Shown piece by piece: positions 1 to 10,703 of a stretch of DNA of 64,000 nucleotides. Within the stretch, counting starts at the first letter, position 1; each line of letters opens with the position of its first letter. The position numbers and the translations under genes were made by a program. The stretch is from Gordionus sp. m RMFG-2023. Its lineage: Eukaryota > Nematomorpha > Gordioida > Chordodea > Parachordodidae. The notes under the pieces are model-generated. The model saw only the letters and a program-made list of their open reading frames with translations, had not been told where the DNA came from and made no database searches. The DNA is taken from NCBI RefSeq assembly GCF_954871325.1, contig NC_088775.1, positions 63,217,561 to 63,281,560 on the forward strand. The letters are read 5' to 3'.

Positions 1-720
1 GAATTTAAAAAAAAATTAAAGTAATATTTTAGAGATAATAAAATATATCTAAAAACGAGTTAATAAATAAGTCATATAATCGATTTAAGGTGCCAGAAGT
101 AAATTATAGTTTAGCAATAACCTTATTTTTACCGAATTACAATAACGTCTCAAGATTTTTAGCAGAAAACTATTATTTCAGCCACTGGTTTTTATTTAAA
201 AAGATAGCTTAATCAACGCAAAAAAATTATAATTTTATTAATGCTTAGCTATTTTTTACGGCATGGACATAAATTGAAGCATAACAAATGTTAATGTCGT
301 AATTAGTAATAAAATAAATAATAAATGTCGTAAATTTTTTTAAAAATAAATTTGTTTTTCGATTCTTATTTGCCGGTCTGCACAACCCTGATTTTTTATA
401 TGTGTTGAAAATAAAATGGTAATATTTTTATCCTTAAATAGTTTGTACGAAAAATTTGGTCTCAAGATCCTCTTGTCTTCTTCTAAATTATTTCATTTGA
501 TCATCCATTAATTAATAAAGTGTTCACGCCAATGAAGGCACTATAAACTTTTTGATAACGAAAATGTAGAATGCAAAACACTAAATCAAAATAACTATCC
601 ACATCTAACATAGATATTATTCTGACTTCATCATACTTCAATTCCTTCAAATTATCATTCATAATTAAATATATCATATGTGTAATTCACATTACACCCT
701 ATTTCATAAAAATGGTTAAT
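1..720. other. AT-rich DNA, no gene seen
   Basis: No open frame of note, no terminal repeats and no recognisable domain in either strand. The sequence is simple AT-rich DNA of the kind that separates the mobile elements elsewhere in the window. Confidence 0.6.
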
Positions 721-763
721 TATTTCAAAATAACCACCTACGCCTGATTAATCTAACGATAAA

Positions 764-951
764 ACTACAACTACTGCCAACACTACAACCACTGCCAACA
801 CTACAATCACTGCCAACACTATAACCACTGCCAACACAACAACCACTGCCAACACTACAACCACTGCCAACACTACAACCACTGCCAACACTACAACCAC
901 TGCCAACACTACAACCACTGCCAACACTACAACCACTGCCAATACCACAAC
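764..951. repeat. 18-bp minisatellite, long array
   Basis: About ten head-to-tail copies of the 18-mer actgccaacactacaacc with a few substitutions and one 3-bp-scale variant. Because the period is a multiple of three, both a Gly-Ser-Gly-Cys-Ser-Val hexapeptide frame (725-1012, minus) and a Val-rich frame stay open. The minus frame begins MMENYERGLNILDDKIIF and the paralogous array keeps the same start, so a small repeat protein cannot be excluded. A frame kept open by the repeat period alone is the simpler reading. Confidence 0.8.
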
Positions 952-1392
952 CTGACATAAAAATGATTTTATCATCCAAAATATTCAGTCCTCTTTCATA
1001 ATTTTCCATCAATGAATTCTATACAATTCCAATATATCAAAATTTAATTGTAGATTAATGATACAAAAAATTTAATTCTTTTATATTATTCCCAACAAAA
1101 CACTCTACATTATCAATTCTATCATTCTTACCAATCTTTACAATTTACCCTTATTTATACCAAAAACTGTTGACTAATATAAAATTGTCATCCAAACATT
1201 TTATTTAAATGTACAAAACACAATCAATATCCTTTGTATCATCATGTTGCCACCCAACCTTATAAAATTAAATCCAGCAATATGTTAACAATTTAATAAG
1301 TGGATCTCAGCAAGATATCCAATTTCAAAATAAACAAATTGCAAGCTTAGAAAAATCATAAAAGCTACGCCTGATTAATCTAACAATAAAAC

Positions 1393-1530
1393 TACAACTA
1401 CTGCCAACACTACAACCACTGCCAACACTACAATCACTGCTAACACTATAACCACTGCCAACACCACAACCATTGCCAACACTACAACCACTGCCAACAC
1501 TACAACCACTGCCAATACCACAACCTGACA
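1393..1530. repeat. 18-bp minisatellite, short array
   Basis: Shorter paralogue of the 764-951 array, with about seven copies of the same 18-mer. The minus frame 1325-1585 again encodes GSGCSV-type hexapeptides after the near-identical start MMQNYERGLNILDDK. The copy-number difference between the two arrays shows unit gain or loss after the segmental duplication. Confidence 0.75.
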
Positions 1531-1866
1531 TAAAAATGATTTTATCATCCAAAATATTCAGTCCTCTTTCATAATTTTGCATCAATGAATTCTATACAAT
1601 TCCAATATATCAAAATTTAATTGTAGATTAATGATACAAAAAATTTAAGTAAATACTTTTTCCTTTAATATTTCCTTTACTTTTAGATTACCAATCATCC
1701 TCAATTATTATACATCAATTAATAACTAACAAGTTCTTTTATATTATTCCCAACAAAACACTCTACATTATCAATTCTATCATTCTTACCAATCTTTACA
1801 ATTTACCCTTATTTATACCAAAAACTGTTGACTAATATAAAATTGTCATCCAAACATTTTATTTAA

Positions 1867-2034
1867 ATGCACAAAACAAAATCAATATTCACACTTGAAA
1901 AGGATAAGACTTTTAATCTCTTATCTAATTATACTATTGATTCAAATCCTTTAAAGCAAGCTAATATTGCTATAAAAGCAGAAAGAGAAACTGAATATTT
2001 TACAAAAAATAAAATAATTGCCAACAGAAAATAA
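1867..2034 (+). CDS. Small unrecognised ORF (55 aa)
   Basis: An ATG-initiated frame of 55 codons in ordinary mixed-composition protein sequence (…NLLSNYTIDSNPLKQ…, …KAERETEYF…) ending in TAA. It begins exactly where the duplicated block ends and stops about 20 bp before the target duplication of the hAT element. It could be a remnant of the 5' part of the following LINE, an orphan exon, or chance. I recognise no family. Confidence 0.2.
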   Translation: MHKTKSIFTLEKDKTFNLLSNYTIDSNPLKQANIAIKAERETEYFTKNKIIANRK

Positions 2035-2069
2035 TAACTCATTAAACTTCCTTAATATACCAACCAGGG

Positions 2070-2140
2070 TTGTGCATTTGACTGGTCAAATACAATTCGG
2101 TCAATTGACCGATATTTGACCGGTCAAATATGGTCAAATT
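2070..2140. repeat. hAT left subterminal palindromes
   Basis: Closely spaced copies of the motif TTGACCGGTCAA and its variant GGTCAATTGACC next to the left terminus. The same motif cluster occurs at the right end (4738-4826). In hAT elements subterminal repeats are the usual transposase binding sites, so this is the likely role by family knowledge. Confidence 0.7.
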
Positions 2141-2239
2141 CAAATAAATGTTTTTTACACCAATATTAACTTTATTTTGCATTTATATAATACTATAATA
2201 AATCTATGTATAATAATAAATATCATAATATTTTTTAAT

Positions 2240-4222
2240 TCATTCTATAGTCAATGTTTCACCCTCCGTGGCAGAGTCTTGTTCCGATTCATATTCAATA
2301 TCATTATTTTCTTTAATATTTTTAATCAATCTTAAATTATGATACACTCTTACTAATTTTCCTGCTGTAGAAGCCTTTAATCTATTTCTGTTTTTCGTGT
2401 GAATATTGCCCCAAACCGACCAATTTCTTTCAGAAGAAGAAGTCGAACTAGGAAATGTTAGTAAAATATTAGCGACTTCTCTTAATGGGCAAGGTGGGCA
2501 AAATGCATTCCACCAACTTGAGGCCGAAATTTGATTGTTTCTTATGGAAGTTACAACTTTCCACATATTATGGCTATTAAATATACCGCTTTTGCTTCTG
2601 AAATTTACTATATTACTCAAAATATTTTGATTATCACCACCTTGTAAAATACCCAATTCTTGTATTATATTACATGCTTCATCAAATTCAGTATTAGTAA
2701 GATGCTCCCCTTGATATTGGGGGTCCAATAAATAAGCAGCATTGTGAGCACATGTATTTATATCAGTTTTTCTCTTTTCAAACATAACCTTAATTTTTTT
2801 TTCTTGAGATGGAGAAAATATAGAATCATGGCATGATTGTATTATGTGTTTTTCCAAATTAAGCATCTCGTTTTTTACTTGGGCCAAAGTACATTTATCC
2901 CCTTGCACTTTCAACAATGAGGTAGCTAAAGGTTGGAGTATAGCTAAAAATTTTAAATTTTTCGTCCAAAATTCTTCGTTTAATATATTATTGGTAATTT
3001 CTATGGGACAATTATCACAAACAGCTTCTTCAACAACTGATGCTTTTAGAGCTTTCTTGCATATTTGAATTTGCTCCATACATTTTATTGACGATGCCCA
3101 TCTTGTTTGGCTAATTGTACTTAATGTAGATGGTATGCCATGAAGATTCTTATTAAGGGAAGATACTGCAGCTGGTATGTGTTTATTCTTGAAAAATTTA
3201 ACAATTTTTTTAATTATTGAAATATGGTCACTGAAGGCGTCCAATCGTTCAAAATCGTGAAAGAATAACTGCAATGTATGCGCTGCACAACCATAACATT
3301 GTATATGATTATAAATAGATTCAGATTTTAGAATTCTCCAGGCTGCTTTCATGTTAGCGGCATTATCAGTAACTAAAGAATATACTTTTACCGGATTCAA
3401 TTCATAAATTACATTTTTAAATTCCTGGGCAATATAATCTGCCGTATGGCGATTTTCCTCAGTATTTAAAAATTTGTAGAACACTGGAACAGGCGTCATC
3501 ACCATAAAATTAATAATACTCTCGTTTCTAATGTTGCTCCAGCCATCTGATACAATTGATAAGTAAGGAGCTTTATCTATTATATCTGCAACTCTCACCT
3601 CCATATCACATGACGCTTTGTCTAGAAGATATCCAGCCAGCTGCCTTCTCCTGGGTAATGTGTAAATAGGACGTATTTTTTTAAAAAATTCTTGGATGTA
3701 AGGATTTTCAGTGATGTGGAAAGGTAAATTGCTCGCATATACAGCCTTTGCAAACAATTGATCCAGCTCATTTTTTTCTTTGGGATTAATTCTATCTATG
3801 AAACCGGTTATACAAGATTGAGATTTATATTTAATCGCCTTGCTTGTAGATTGATTAGAAATAAGGGAATCAAATTCTCCTGAGTCACAAGACAAAATAT
3901 TGTTCATTTGATAATCATTCTCACTAATTTCACCCAATTCTTCATTAGAGTTAGACTTAGAAGTATTACAAATTACATTTGTGATATTTTTTGTAGAGGT
4001 TGATATTTTGGAATTTGAATAAAATTTTTCCTTAATTATAACAGGGCACATAGTACAGCTGCTTAATAAATGTTTGACCATTCTATCAACGTGGGTGATA
4101 TAGGACATCTTGCAAAACTTGCACACCGCTTTAACTGATTTACCATCGCGTACTTCTTGAAAATGTTTCCAAACATGATGCTTTGGTTTGACCATAATCC
4201 CTAATATATTAAAATTTAACAA
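2240..4222 (-). CDS. hAT transposase with BED finger
   Basis: 660-residue open frame. A BED-type zinc finger lies at residues ~18-56 (Trp18, Cys34-x2-Cys37, His51, Cys56). The RNase-H-like catalytic region follows, with the two early hAT acidic positions in SDGW (Asp226) and TDNAANM (Asp286), a CAAH motif (312-315) and the TRW motif (~373-375). The C-terminus holds the hAT dimerisation block, including SSSERNWS near residue 600. The family cuts the element out and re-inserts it, making 8-bp duplications. A second in-frame Met ten codons in (MVKPKHHVWKHF) directly precedes the finger and is an equally good start. No stop or frameshift breaks it, so it may be functional. No introns are needed. 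Confidence 0.93.
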   Translation of the reverse strand: MLNFNILGIMVKPKHHVWKHFQEVRDGKSVKAVCKFCKMSYITHVDRMVKHLLSSCTMCPVIIKEKFYSNSKISTSTKNITNVICNTSKSNSNEELGEISENDYQMNNILSCDSGEFDSLISNQSTSKAIKYKSQSCITGFIDRINPKEKNELDQLFAKAVYASNLPFHITENPYIQEFFKKIRPIYTLPRRRQLAGYLLDKASCDMEVRVADIIDKAPYLSIVSDGWSNIRNESIINFMVMTPVPVFYKFLNTEENRHTADYIAQEFKNVIYELNPVKVYSLVTDNAANMKAAWRILKSESIYNHIQCYGCAAHTLQLFFHDFERLDAFSDHISIIKKIVKFFKNKHIPAAVSSLNKNLHGIPSTLSTISQTRWASSIKCMEQIQICKKALKASVVEEAVCDNCPIEITNNILNEEFWTKNLKFLAILQPLATSLLKVQGDKCTLAQVKNEMLNLEKHIIQSCHDSIFSPSQEKKIKVMFEKRKTDINTCAHNAAYLLDPQYQGEHLTNTEFDEACNIIQELGILQGGDNQNILSNIVNFRSKSGIFNSHNMWKVVTSIRNNQISASSWWNAFCPPCPLREVANILLTFPSSTSSSERNWSVWGNIHTKNRNRLKASTAGKLVRVYHNLRLIKNIKENNDIEYESEQDSATEGETLTIE

Positions 4223-4737
4223 AAAATGATTTTGATTATTGTAAAGTTAATCAATCTTAACTATTTTATAATTATCGACCAATTATTCCAATAATTTCTT
4301 AATATTATAATTATAATATAATAAACTTTTTACCAGAATTGAATAATATTCCGTAAATCTGACCAGAACAATTAAAATGAAAATTAATTTTAAAAACCAA
4401 ATATAGCAAGTGTAAGTAAAACAAATGAGAATTAATATAATTTATACTCGGCTAAATTTTAAATAAAATTTAAATTTATTAAAAAATAAGAATGAAAAAA
4501 TTATATTATGATTATAATAAATCGGGTATTTTTATTTTTTTTAAGAAAAATGAATTGAAAAAAATAAAGAAGGCGAGAAACGGCAATGATTAGGCAAAAA
4601 AATAACTAAAAATATTACTATATTTAGAAAAATTACATATTTATATTTTAATAAAAAAATAATAAGATTGATAAACATGCTTTTAATGCATACTAGTTAA
4701 TTATATCAAAATATTTATTCGCCATTAATATTTTAGA

Positions 4738-4826
4738 GTATTTGACCGTATTTGACCAGTCAAATACTCCTCCGGTCAATTGACCAGTCAATTGACCGAA
4801 TTTGACCGGTCAATTGACCGACATGC
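4738..4826. repeat. hAT right subterminal palindromes
   Basis: Right-end counterpart of the left cluster: alternating TTTGACCGGTCAA and GGTCAATTGACC units running up to the terminal inverted repeat. The right cluster is denser than the left, a common asymmetry in hAT elements. Confidence 0.7.
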
Positions 4827-4842
4827 CAACCCTGATACCAAC

Positions 4843-7790
4843 CCACAAGAAACCCATATTTGAAGATAAATATAATATCCAACATTTTCACTATTAAACT
4901 GATAAAAAAATTTTAATTCATGAGCTTACCAGACCTCAGCACAGCTTCTACCAAATCTAACTGCCCTTTATGTAATAAACTCGTTAAAGTAACCAAATTG
5001 GGGCTATTGCCATCTCATCGAAACCAGAAGATAAAATGTCCTCAATCTGGGTTTCCCATCTTATCACCAGCTATCCCTCGAACCCTAAATGCCTTTTCTG
5101 CCCTTGCCCTCGCACAACCTATAGTTACCATTCCCACGTTGACTGATGTGCCTACTAGCCCAATAGTCCCCACCTCAACCGCCGAAAATGCTCTCACTTT
5201 CAATCCAACCGACTCCACAGATGTAGAAATATTTCTAGTCACACCAAAACCATTTGTGATTTCACGTATACCTAAGGGAGCAAGACTTCAAGTTGCCAAA
5301 CACGTCTCAAAGAACTTGACTTCCTTGATAAATAATTATTCTTCCATAAAACACTGGCTAGACACCCTGTCATTTGCCTTTACTACCTGCCACTTTTCCA
5401 CATCTTTTAAAGGTGATGACACTGATAAAAATAAAAATCACAAAAATGACCTACTCACCAAGGCCAAGCTTATATCTAAAAAGCTGGATAACCTGAATGT
5501 TAAATCCGCCATATGACTGGCAACATCTGACAATAAGCTAGCTCCCTACGATCAAACAACTTATCAAGCTCTTCTCCTAAAACACCACCCACACGATCTT
5601 AAGGACGAAATACCGTCTTACCCCGAAGCTCCTCTAATTGCAACCACCTTTACCTCAAGCGAGGTTAGAAAGGCTATTCTCTCCTTCAAACGCGATTCTT
5701 CACCGGGGGTTGATGGGTTTCGCCCAATATTCCTACAGGATCTAACCGCACCTTACATCACACAACAATGCGACGTTTTGGAAAAAATTACTCAACTCAT
5801 CAACCTTATGCTTGCTGGAGGCTTACCGCCCGCCATTATTCCACTCCTTTATGGAGCTAAACTCATCGCCCTCCACAAACCTAATAAAGATATTCGTCCT
5901 ATCGCTATTGGAACCACTTGGCGCCGATTAACCGCAAAGCTAGTAGTGAGCAGAATATTGTTCACAGTATCTAATCACCTGTGCCCTAATCAATTAGGAG
6001 TCAACGTAAAAGGGGGATGCGAGGTATCCTTACACATGACCAGAATGTATCTACAAACAGACCCCAGTGACGATATCCTAATTAAGATAGATTTTTCAAA
6101 CGCTTTTAACTCTCTAAAACGAACAGCGTTTCTTAATCCCATCCTTACCCTTTACCCAGAATACTCGCAATTCATCTTCGATTGTTATGCTAGTCCATCG
6201 CATCTTCAATTTGGAGATAGATTGATTCCTTCTAGTAGTGGAATACAACAAGGTGACCCTCTAGGCTCCTTCTTATTCAGTCTGGGCATTAATAGCCTAA
6301 TACAAAGCATAAATGACCAATGTAAACTAAACCTTCATAACTGGTATATCGACGATGGTATACTAGGCGGCTCACCCAGCGAAGTTATGAAGGCGGTCGA
6401 AATAATAAAATCCAGCGAGAGCAGTTTGGGACTGCGAATCAATCAAGACAAGAGCGAATATTGTCCTCTTGGAATCATCGACCTTAACTATGATCCTATG
6501 TTCAATCATACACCATTGAACTTCTTAACACATCTCGGATCTCCAGTGGGTAAAGACGAGTCCTTTCAAGTTCTTCGCCGACACTCTACTAGAGATATCC
6601 CTTATGCGCGGTACACTATCTCGCCTCCCAGCCCACCAAGCGTTCTTTCTATTAAAGAACTACCTCCTAATCCCAAAAATTCTATATACACTCCGATCGT
6701 CACGTATCTTCCAATACGACGTCAACCTCGCTGCACACGAGCTAGAGATTAAACACCTTACAGAGGATATACTCAATCTCAAATTCGAAGACCTATCTTG
6801 GCTACAAGCTACCTTGCCAACCAAATCCGGCGGCATTGGCATACGATCGCCTTCCCTACTCTCTGTTAGTGCGTTCATATCCTCTCGCCTGTCCTGCGAG
6901 CCCATCATACACGCACTCACAAAACATCCTGACCCTTTACTTCCCCAGGCAATTGATCTATGGAAATCTCTTTCATTAGTCGATCCTCCCTCATCGACAC
7001 TGCAGAAGGACTGGGATAAGCCTCTAGTTGGCAACTCCGTTGCATACCTTAAATCGAAAAGCCAACCCGAGGACCATTCTCTACTCTTCTCCATTTCCGC
7101 AGACAGCGGGTATGAATTTCTCGAAGCTTTTCCATCACGAAACCTTGACCAGCTCCTAAGCAATGATGAGCTACGTCACGCCATATGTCTAAGACTTAAT
7201 TGTGATATGGTAATACCCTATCACTGCATCCTTTGTCAAACGCCGGTCAACTCCAAAGGCCGTCACTCTTTACACTGCAAGCGCTGTAGAGGCAGATTCA
7301 TTAGACATTCAAAATGCAATGATACTATTGCCAGGGCCCTAAAATCTGCCGGTATCCCATCAACCCTAGAACCCACTGGACTCTACAATTCTGATGGTAA
7401 GCGTCCCGATGGCTCTACCATGATCCCTTGGAAGAGGGGGGAATTTCTAACCTGGGATTTCTCATGCATCGATCCCCTTGCCTCTTCCAATATAAATAGA
7501 GATGCTCTAGTAGACGCCGAGACGAATAAACTCGCTAAATATTCGCCATCGCTTCCGGCCAATTACACATTCCTACCACTAATCGCCACGACTCTAACAT
7601 CGTTCGGCTCTCACGCCCTTGCCTTCTTTAAAGAGCTGGGGAAACGGATCTCTACTAGGACCGAAGATCCCAAAGAGGGTTACTACCTACGCCAAAGATT
7701 AGCCCTCAATATAATAAAATCCAATTACCTCAGCTTCATATTCTCAATGACTGATACCCCCTAATTACTTACAATTTATATCTAAATTTT
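4843..7790 (+). mobile_element. RLE-type non-LTR retrotransposon (LINE)
   Basis: Coding region of a site-specific-type LINE with an N-terminal zinc-finger region, a reverse transcriptase and a C-terminal restriction-like endonuclease. Its coding part is visibly richer in G+C than everything around it, which suggests either recent arrival or selection on its codons. The hAT at 2065-4834 inserted 78 bp upstream of the first ATG, probably into its 5' region. I cannot place the true 5' end, poly(A) tail or target duplication. Confidence 0.85.
4920..7764 (+). pseudogene. LINE ORF: zinc finger, RT, RLE endonuclease
   Basis: Three consecutive parts. 4920-5513 encodes a Cys/His cluster (CPLC … H … C). 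5517-~6600 is the same frame and encodes the reverse transcriptase: LIKIDFSNAFNS, then IQQGDPLG, then the catalytic YIDDG. 6604-7764 encodes the thumb, a CxxC…H…C knuckle (7228-7300) and the restriction-like endonuclease with RPDG and TWDF near 7400-7470. One in-frame TGA (5514-5516) separates finger and RT, and one frameshift lies between about 6545 and 6625; otherwise it is open. The architecture resembles the R2/Hero/Utopia side of the LINE tree, but I cannot assign the clade. These enzymes reverse-transcribe their own RNA at a nicked target. Confidence 0.85.
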
Positions 7791-9035
7791 ATTCATTAAT
7801 TAATATTGAATTTATGATTTTATTTTTATATTTAGTATTACATAAATTACTAATATCTTAAATGTTCTATTATATAATATTCTAACTGATTAATATAATA
7901 TATTGTATTTATATAATTAATTTTATATATTCATTAAAATATGAATTTTTAAATGTTTAATTATTTATATTATATCTTTTGGAAAAATGTTTTATGTTTT
8001 AAAAAATTAATGAAGGTTTTATTTTGTTTTAAAAACGATTATAATTTACAATAAACTGTGTACTTAACCCGTATAGGATTTTTTTTATTTAAGGCCCCTT
8101 GCCCTAAATTTTCAAAATTTCGTTATTTTGAATAATTTTGGCTGTATTTTATAAATTGTTTTATACTGAATTTATGACCATAAATTAATATTAAATGCTT
8201 CATATGATTTTACAACTGATTAAAAAATAATTTAAATTTATTTTTAAAAATCATCTCAGGTTTTTTAAATAATATTTAAGCCTGGTGTACCATTTGAAAC
8301 CGTTGTTTAATATTGACTGCTGTCATTCTACTAAGGGCAGTTAATGTGCAACCATTATAAAACGACTGCTGCCATAATTTTTTAATTTAAAACCATTGGT
8401 AATACCCTATCTCATTTGAAAATCGATGTTTAAAAATAATTGGGATAAAATTGATATTTCGATAGATAATAATATTTATTTCTCACTTCAAAAACATTGA
8501 CAGCCATTTTCTATAAAAATTAATGTTTGAAAATAAATTGGGTTAGTATGACTACAAATAATATAGAATGCTAATAAATTAAGTTCTCTCTTCAAAAATA
8601 TTGGCGCATTTAAACAATAATTAGTGTTTTGGAACTAAAATGACTGCGATTAGCCAGGAAATTTCAGAAGCAATAAATCCTATTCCTCCTTCTATTGGAC
8701 CTTATTTTAAAATATAATTCAAATAATAAAAAAAATAAATCCTTAATATCAAAGTTTCTACACATATTGGAATACAGTTCCGGCAAAATCAGATTAAAAA
8801 TTTAACGCGCTCAATTAATTATTTAAAATGCAAAAAAATAGAACAAAATACCCATCAAACTATCACCTTACCTTAATTTTGATTACCTTTTTATATATGG
8901 ATTTTCATTATAAATTGTTAAATACAATTTTTTTTTTAGCAAAATCATATGAAATTCTCAGAGTAGATTCTCTTCGGAATAAATTTGGTAAAATCACATT
9001 TATCAGGGAAATTAAAAACGCGCAATAAATTAGAT
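7791..9035. other. AT-rich DNA, no supported gene
   Basis: Long AT-rich stretch. One short ATG frame at 8640 (MTAISQEISEAINPIPPSIGP) looks protein-like but ends after 25 codons without a clear splice donor, so I do not call it. Nothing else recognisable on either strand. Confidence 0.5.
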
Positions 9036-9038
9036 CAG

Positions 9039-9236
9039 ACCTACAGACCCAGCCTTAAACCCGGCTTGGGTACATGGACCGGGCTGTATTTTAATTTTAA
9101 ATATACCCAGGCCCAGCCTAAAATTTTTTTTTTTAAATACAAGGGCCGGGCTTATATTTTAAAACCACATATTTTAAATTACCATTATTATCTATGATAT
9201 AATATATTTTAAAGAAATTCGAGCCGGGCAGTGCAG
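9039..9236. mobile_element. Small non-autonomous element with GGGCCGGGCT motifs
   Basis: About 200 bp in which the subterminal motif ggGCCGGGCTt and its inverse recur on both sides of an AT-rich core, beginning cagacccagcc and ending gccgggcagtgcag. The same motif set marks a well-delimited 267-bp hAT-like element at 18,482-18,748, so this is probably an older relative. No target duplication could be read. Confidence 0.55.
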
Positions 9237-9239
9237 TTT

Positions 9240-10440
9240 AAAATAACTCACAAATTATTAAATATTGATAAAATTTCTAAAAAATTGACGTAAGACTGGC
9301 TTAGTTGCTGTAGTTTTCTTAAACTGGCTACTCTACTAGTTAAAGCAAAGAACTAACAGGAACTGATAAAGAAAGAAACATTTTCATAATTTTAACATTA
9401 TTACTTCTAATTAATTGTTCAGCATATTTTAAAAAAATAACAACCGGAAACTCAAAAATATTATCATAATTATTCATAAACAGGCCTCGGTCGAGATAAT
9501 TAGAATTTAAAGCATAAAAATTTTGTTTAAAAATATATTTAAAAAAAAGTGCTCTCCAAGTCCCTGCTATAAATCACTTTAAATTCGCGAAACTTTTAAG
9601 ATATAATTTGTCAATGAAAGTTGTCCAAGATTAGCTAAAAAATTATCTATCATAAACAAATACAAATTAGGATTTATGTTTTTGGGACAAGAAAAAATCT
9701 TTTTTTATTTTTAAAATTTTATCATATTATTTTATCGCCCAGGGTTGAATAATTTTTTTAAGATTATTTTATCTATTTTTTTATTCAAGGGTATTCCGAG
9801 AATTTATATGACGGCACCTGGCTTATTATTTGTTTTAAATTTAAGGCTATAAAATTAATGATTTTGACGATTACAATAGATTTAATAAGATGGAGGTCTA
9901 ATCAATGCAATGTTCCCCTTCATCTTATCTTATTTAAAAATTTCTAGCCTCCAGATATGGCTGGGAGTGGGGGGAGGGGGGGGGGGTGGTTGTATCTATA
10001 TGAACCATTTATTTTTTAAAAAATATTTTTGAAAAATTTAAATTATATTATATTTATAGATAAAAAAAAACTTTTTACTATAATAAAAAGAAAAAGTTAT
10101 CAACATGTTTTTTTCGCGCTGGATAGGGTTAATCATATGAATAACTAGAGGTTATTAGAATCAAGGCTAGCTGAATCAATTAAATTATGCTTAAAAATAT
10201 GATATAATAAGTATTCATTGGCTACTATTATAGCTTTAAATTAATTTTATATGATAATTATTATAATTAGAAAAAAAATTTAAAAAATAATTAAAAACTT
10301 AAACATTTTTTAAAATTAATAAAATGTCATATTTTGACATTTTTATATGAATTATTTAGATGCAAATGATGTATTATATCAATAAAACATAGTCCTTAAA
10401 AAATAGAAGAATAATAATTATAATCATCTATGTAAGAGAC
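9240..10440. other. AT-rich DNA with a poly-G tract
   Basis: No gene or delimited element. 9961-9990 contains an unusual G-rich run (gggagtggggggaggggggg…). Such tracts recur through the window. Confidence 0.5.
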
Positions 10441-10460
10441 TTAATAAACCAATGGAATCT

Positions 10461-10484
10461 ACAAGCCCCGGGTTTGGGGCTTGT
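10461..10484. other. Perfect GC-rich hairpin
   Basis: ACAAGCCCC, a 6-base loop GGGTTT, then GGGGCTTGT: a perfect 9-bp stem in otherwise AT-rich DNA, followed by another G run. No gene neighbour explains it. Confidence 0.6.
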
Positions 10485-10601
10485 TGGGGGAAAATTTAAC
10501 TTTAAAATATTAAAAATATTTATTAATGTATAACTTTAGATAAATGTTTGTTGGCCTATCTCATAGTATTTTATAAATTCAAATACAACAATTATCTTCA
10601 G

Positions 10602-10703
10602 GCTTATGATGATTTTGACAAAAACGCCGATAGCCCTAGTCCCTACTATTGGAAGAAAGTTGATCATGAGATCAAAAATTTAGATTATTTACCGGTTGAC
10701 TAA
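10602..10703 (+). CDS. Possible terminal exon of an unidentified host gene
   Basis: A good 3' splice site (caattatcttcag) ends at 10,601. It is followed by 33 open codons of well-mixed, acidic protein sequence (AYDDFDKNADSPSPYYWKK … LDYLPVD) and a TAA. Base composition is clearly less AT-rich than the surroundings and the sequence shows no resemblance to the transposases here. I cannot name the protein and found no upstream exon in the window. An inverted-repeat element begins immediately after the stop. It could be a chance frame behind a chance acceptor. Confidence 0.35.
   Translation, partial: AYDDFDKNADSPSPYYWKKVDHEIKNLDYLPVD

Larger units (their letters stand above)
735..1870. repeat. 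Tandem segmental duplication carrying a minisatellite
   Basis: Two direct copies lie side by side. About 745-1072 corresponds to 1370-1648, and 1073-1212 corresponds to 1731-1870. Shared landmarks are the block after the minisatellite (aataccacaacctgacat) and the later block containing aaaactgttgactaatat. The second copy has about 80 extra bases (1649-1730) and a shorter minisatellite. No terminal inverted repeats are seen, so this looks like a local duplication and not two transposon insertions. Confidence 0.8.
2065..4834 (-). mobile_element. Complete hAT transposon, apparently intact
   Basis: 2.77-kb hAT element. Both flanks carry the perfect 8-bp target duplication ATACCAAC (2057-2064 and 4835-4842). 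The ends read CAGGGTTGtGCAT at the left and, inverted, CAGGGTTGgCAT at the right. Inside each end lies a cluster of palindromic TTGACCGGTCAA / GGTCAATTGACC motifs. A single open transposase gene (2240-4222, minus) fills the interior. Intact frame, clean ends and a perfect duplication point to a recent insertion. A deleted, decayed relative lies at 20,669-21,284. Confidence 0.95.

Noticed and set aside
725-1012. Secreted cysteine-rich repeat protein
   Set aside because: Both minus frames are open because the 18-bp period is a multiple of three; no signal peptide or independent support.
8640-8717. Possible first exon (MTAISQEISEAINPIPPSIGP)
   Set aside because: Looks protein-like but ends in a stop with no convincing donor; too short to support.
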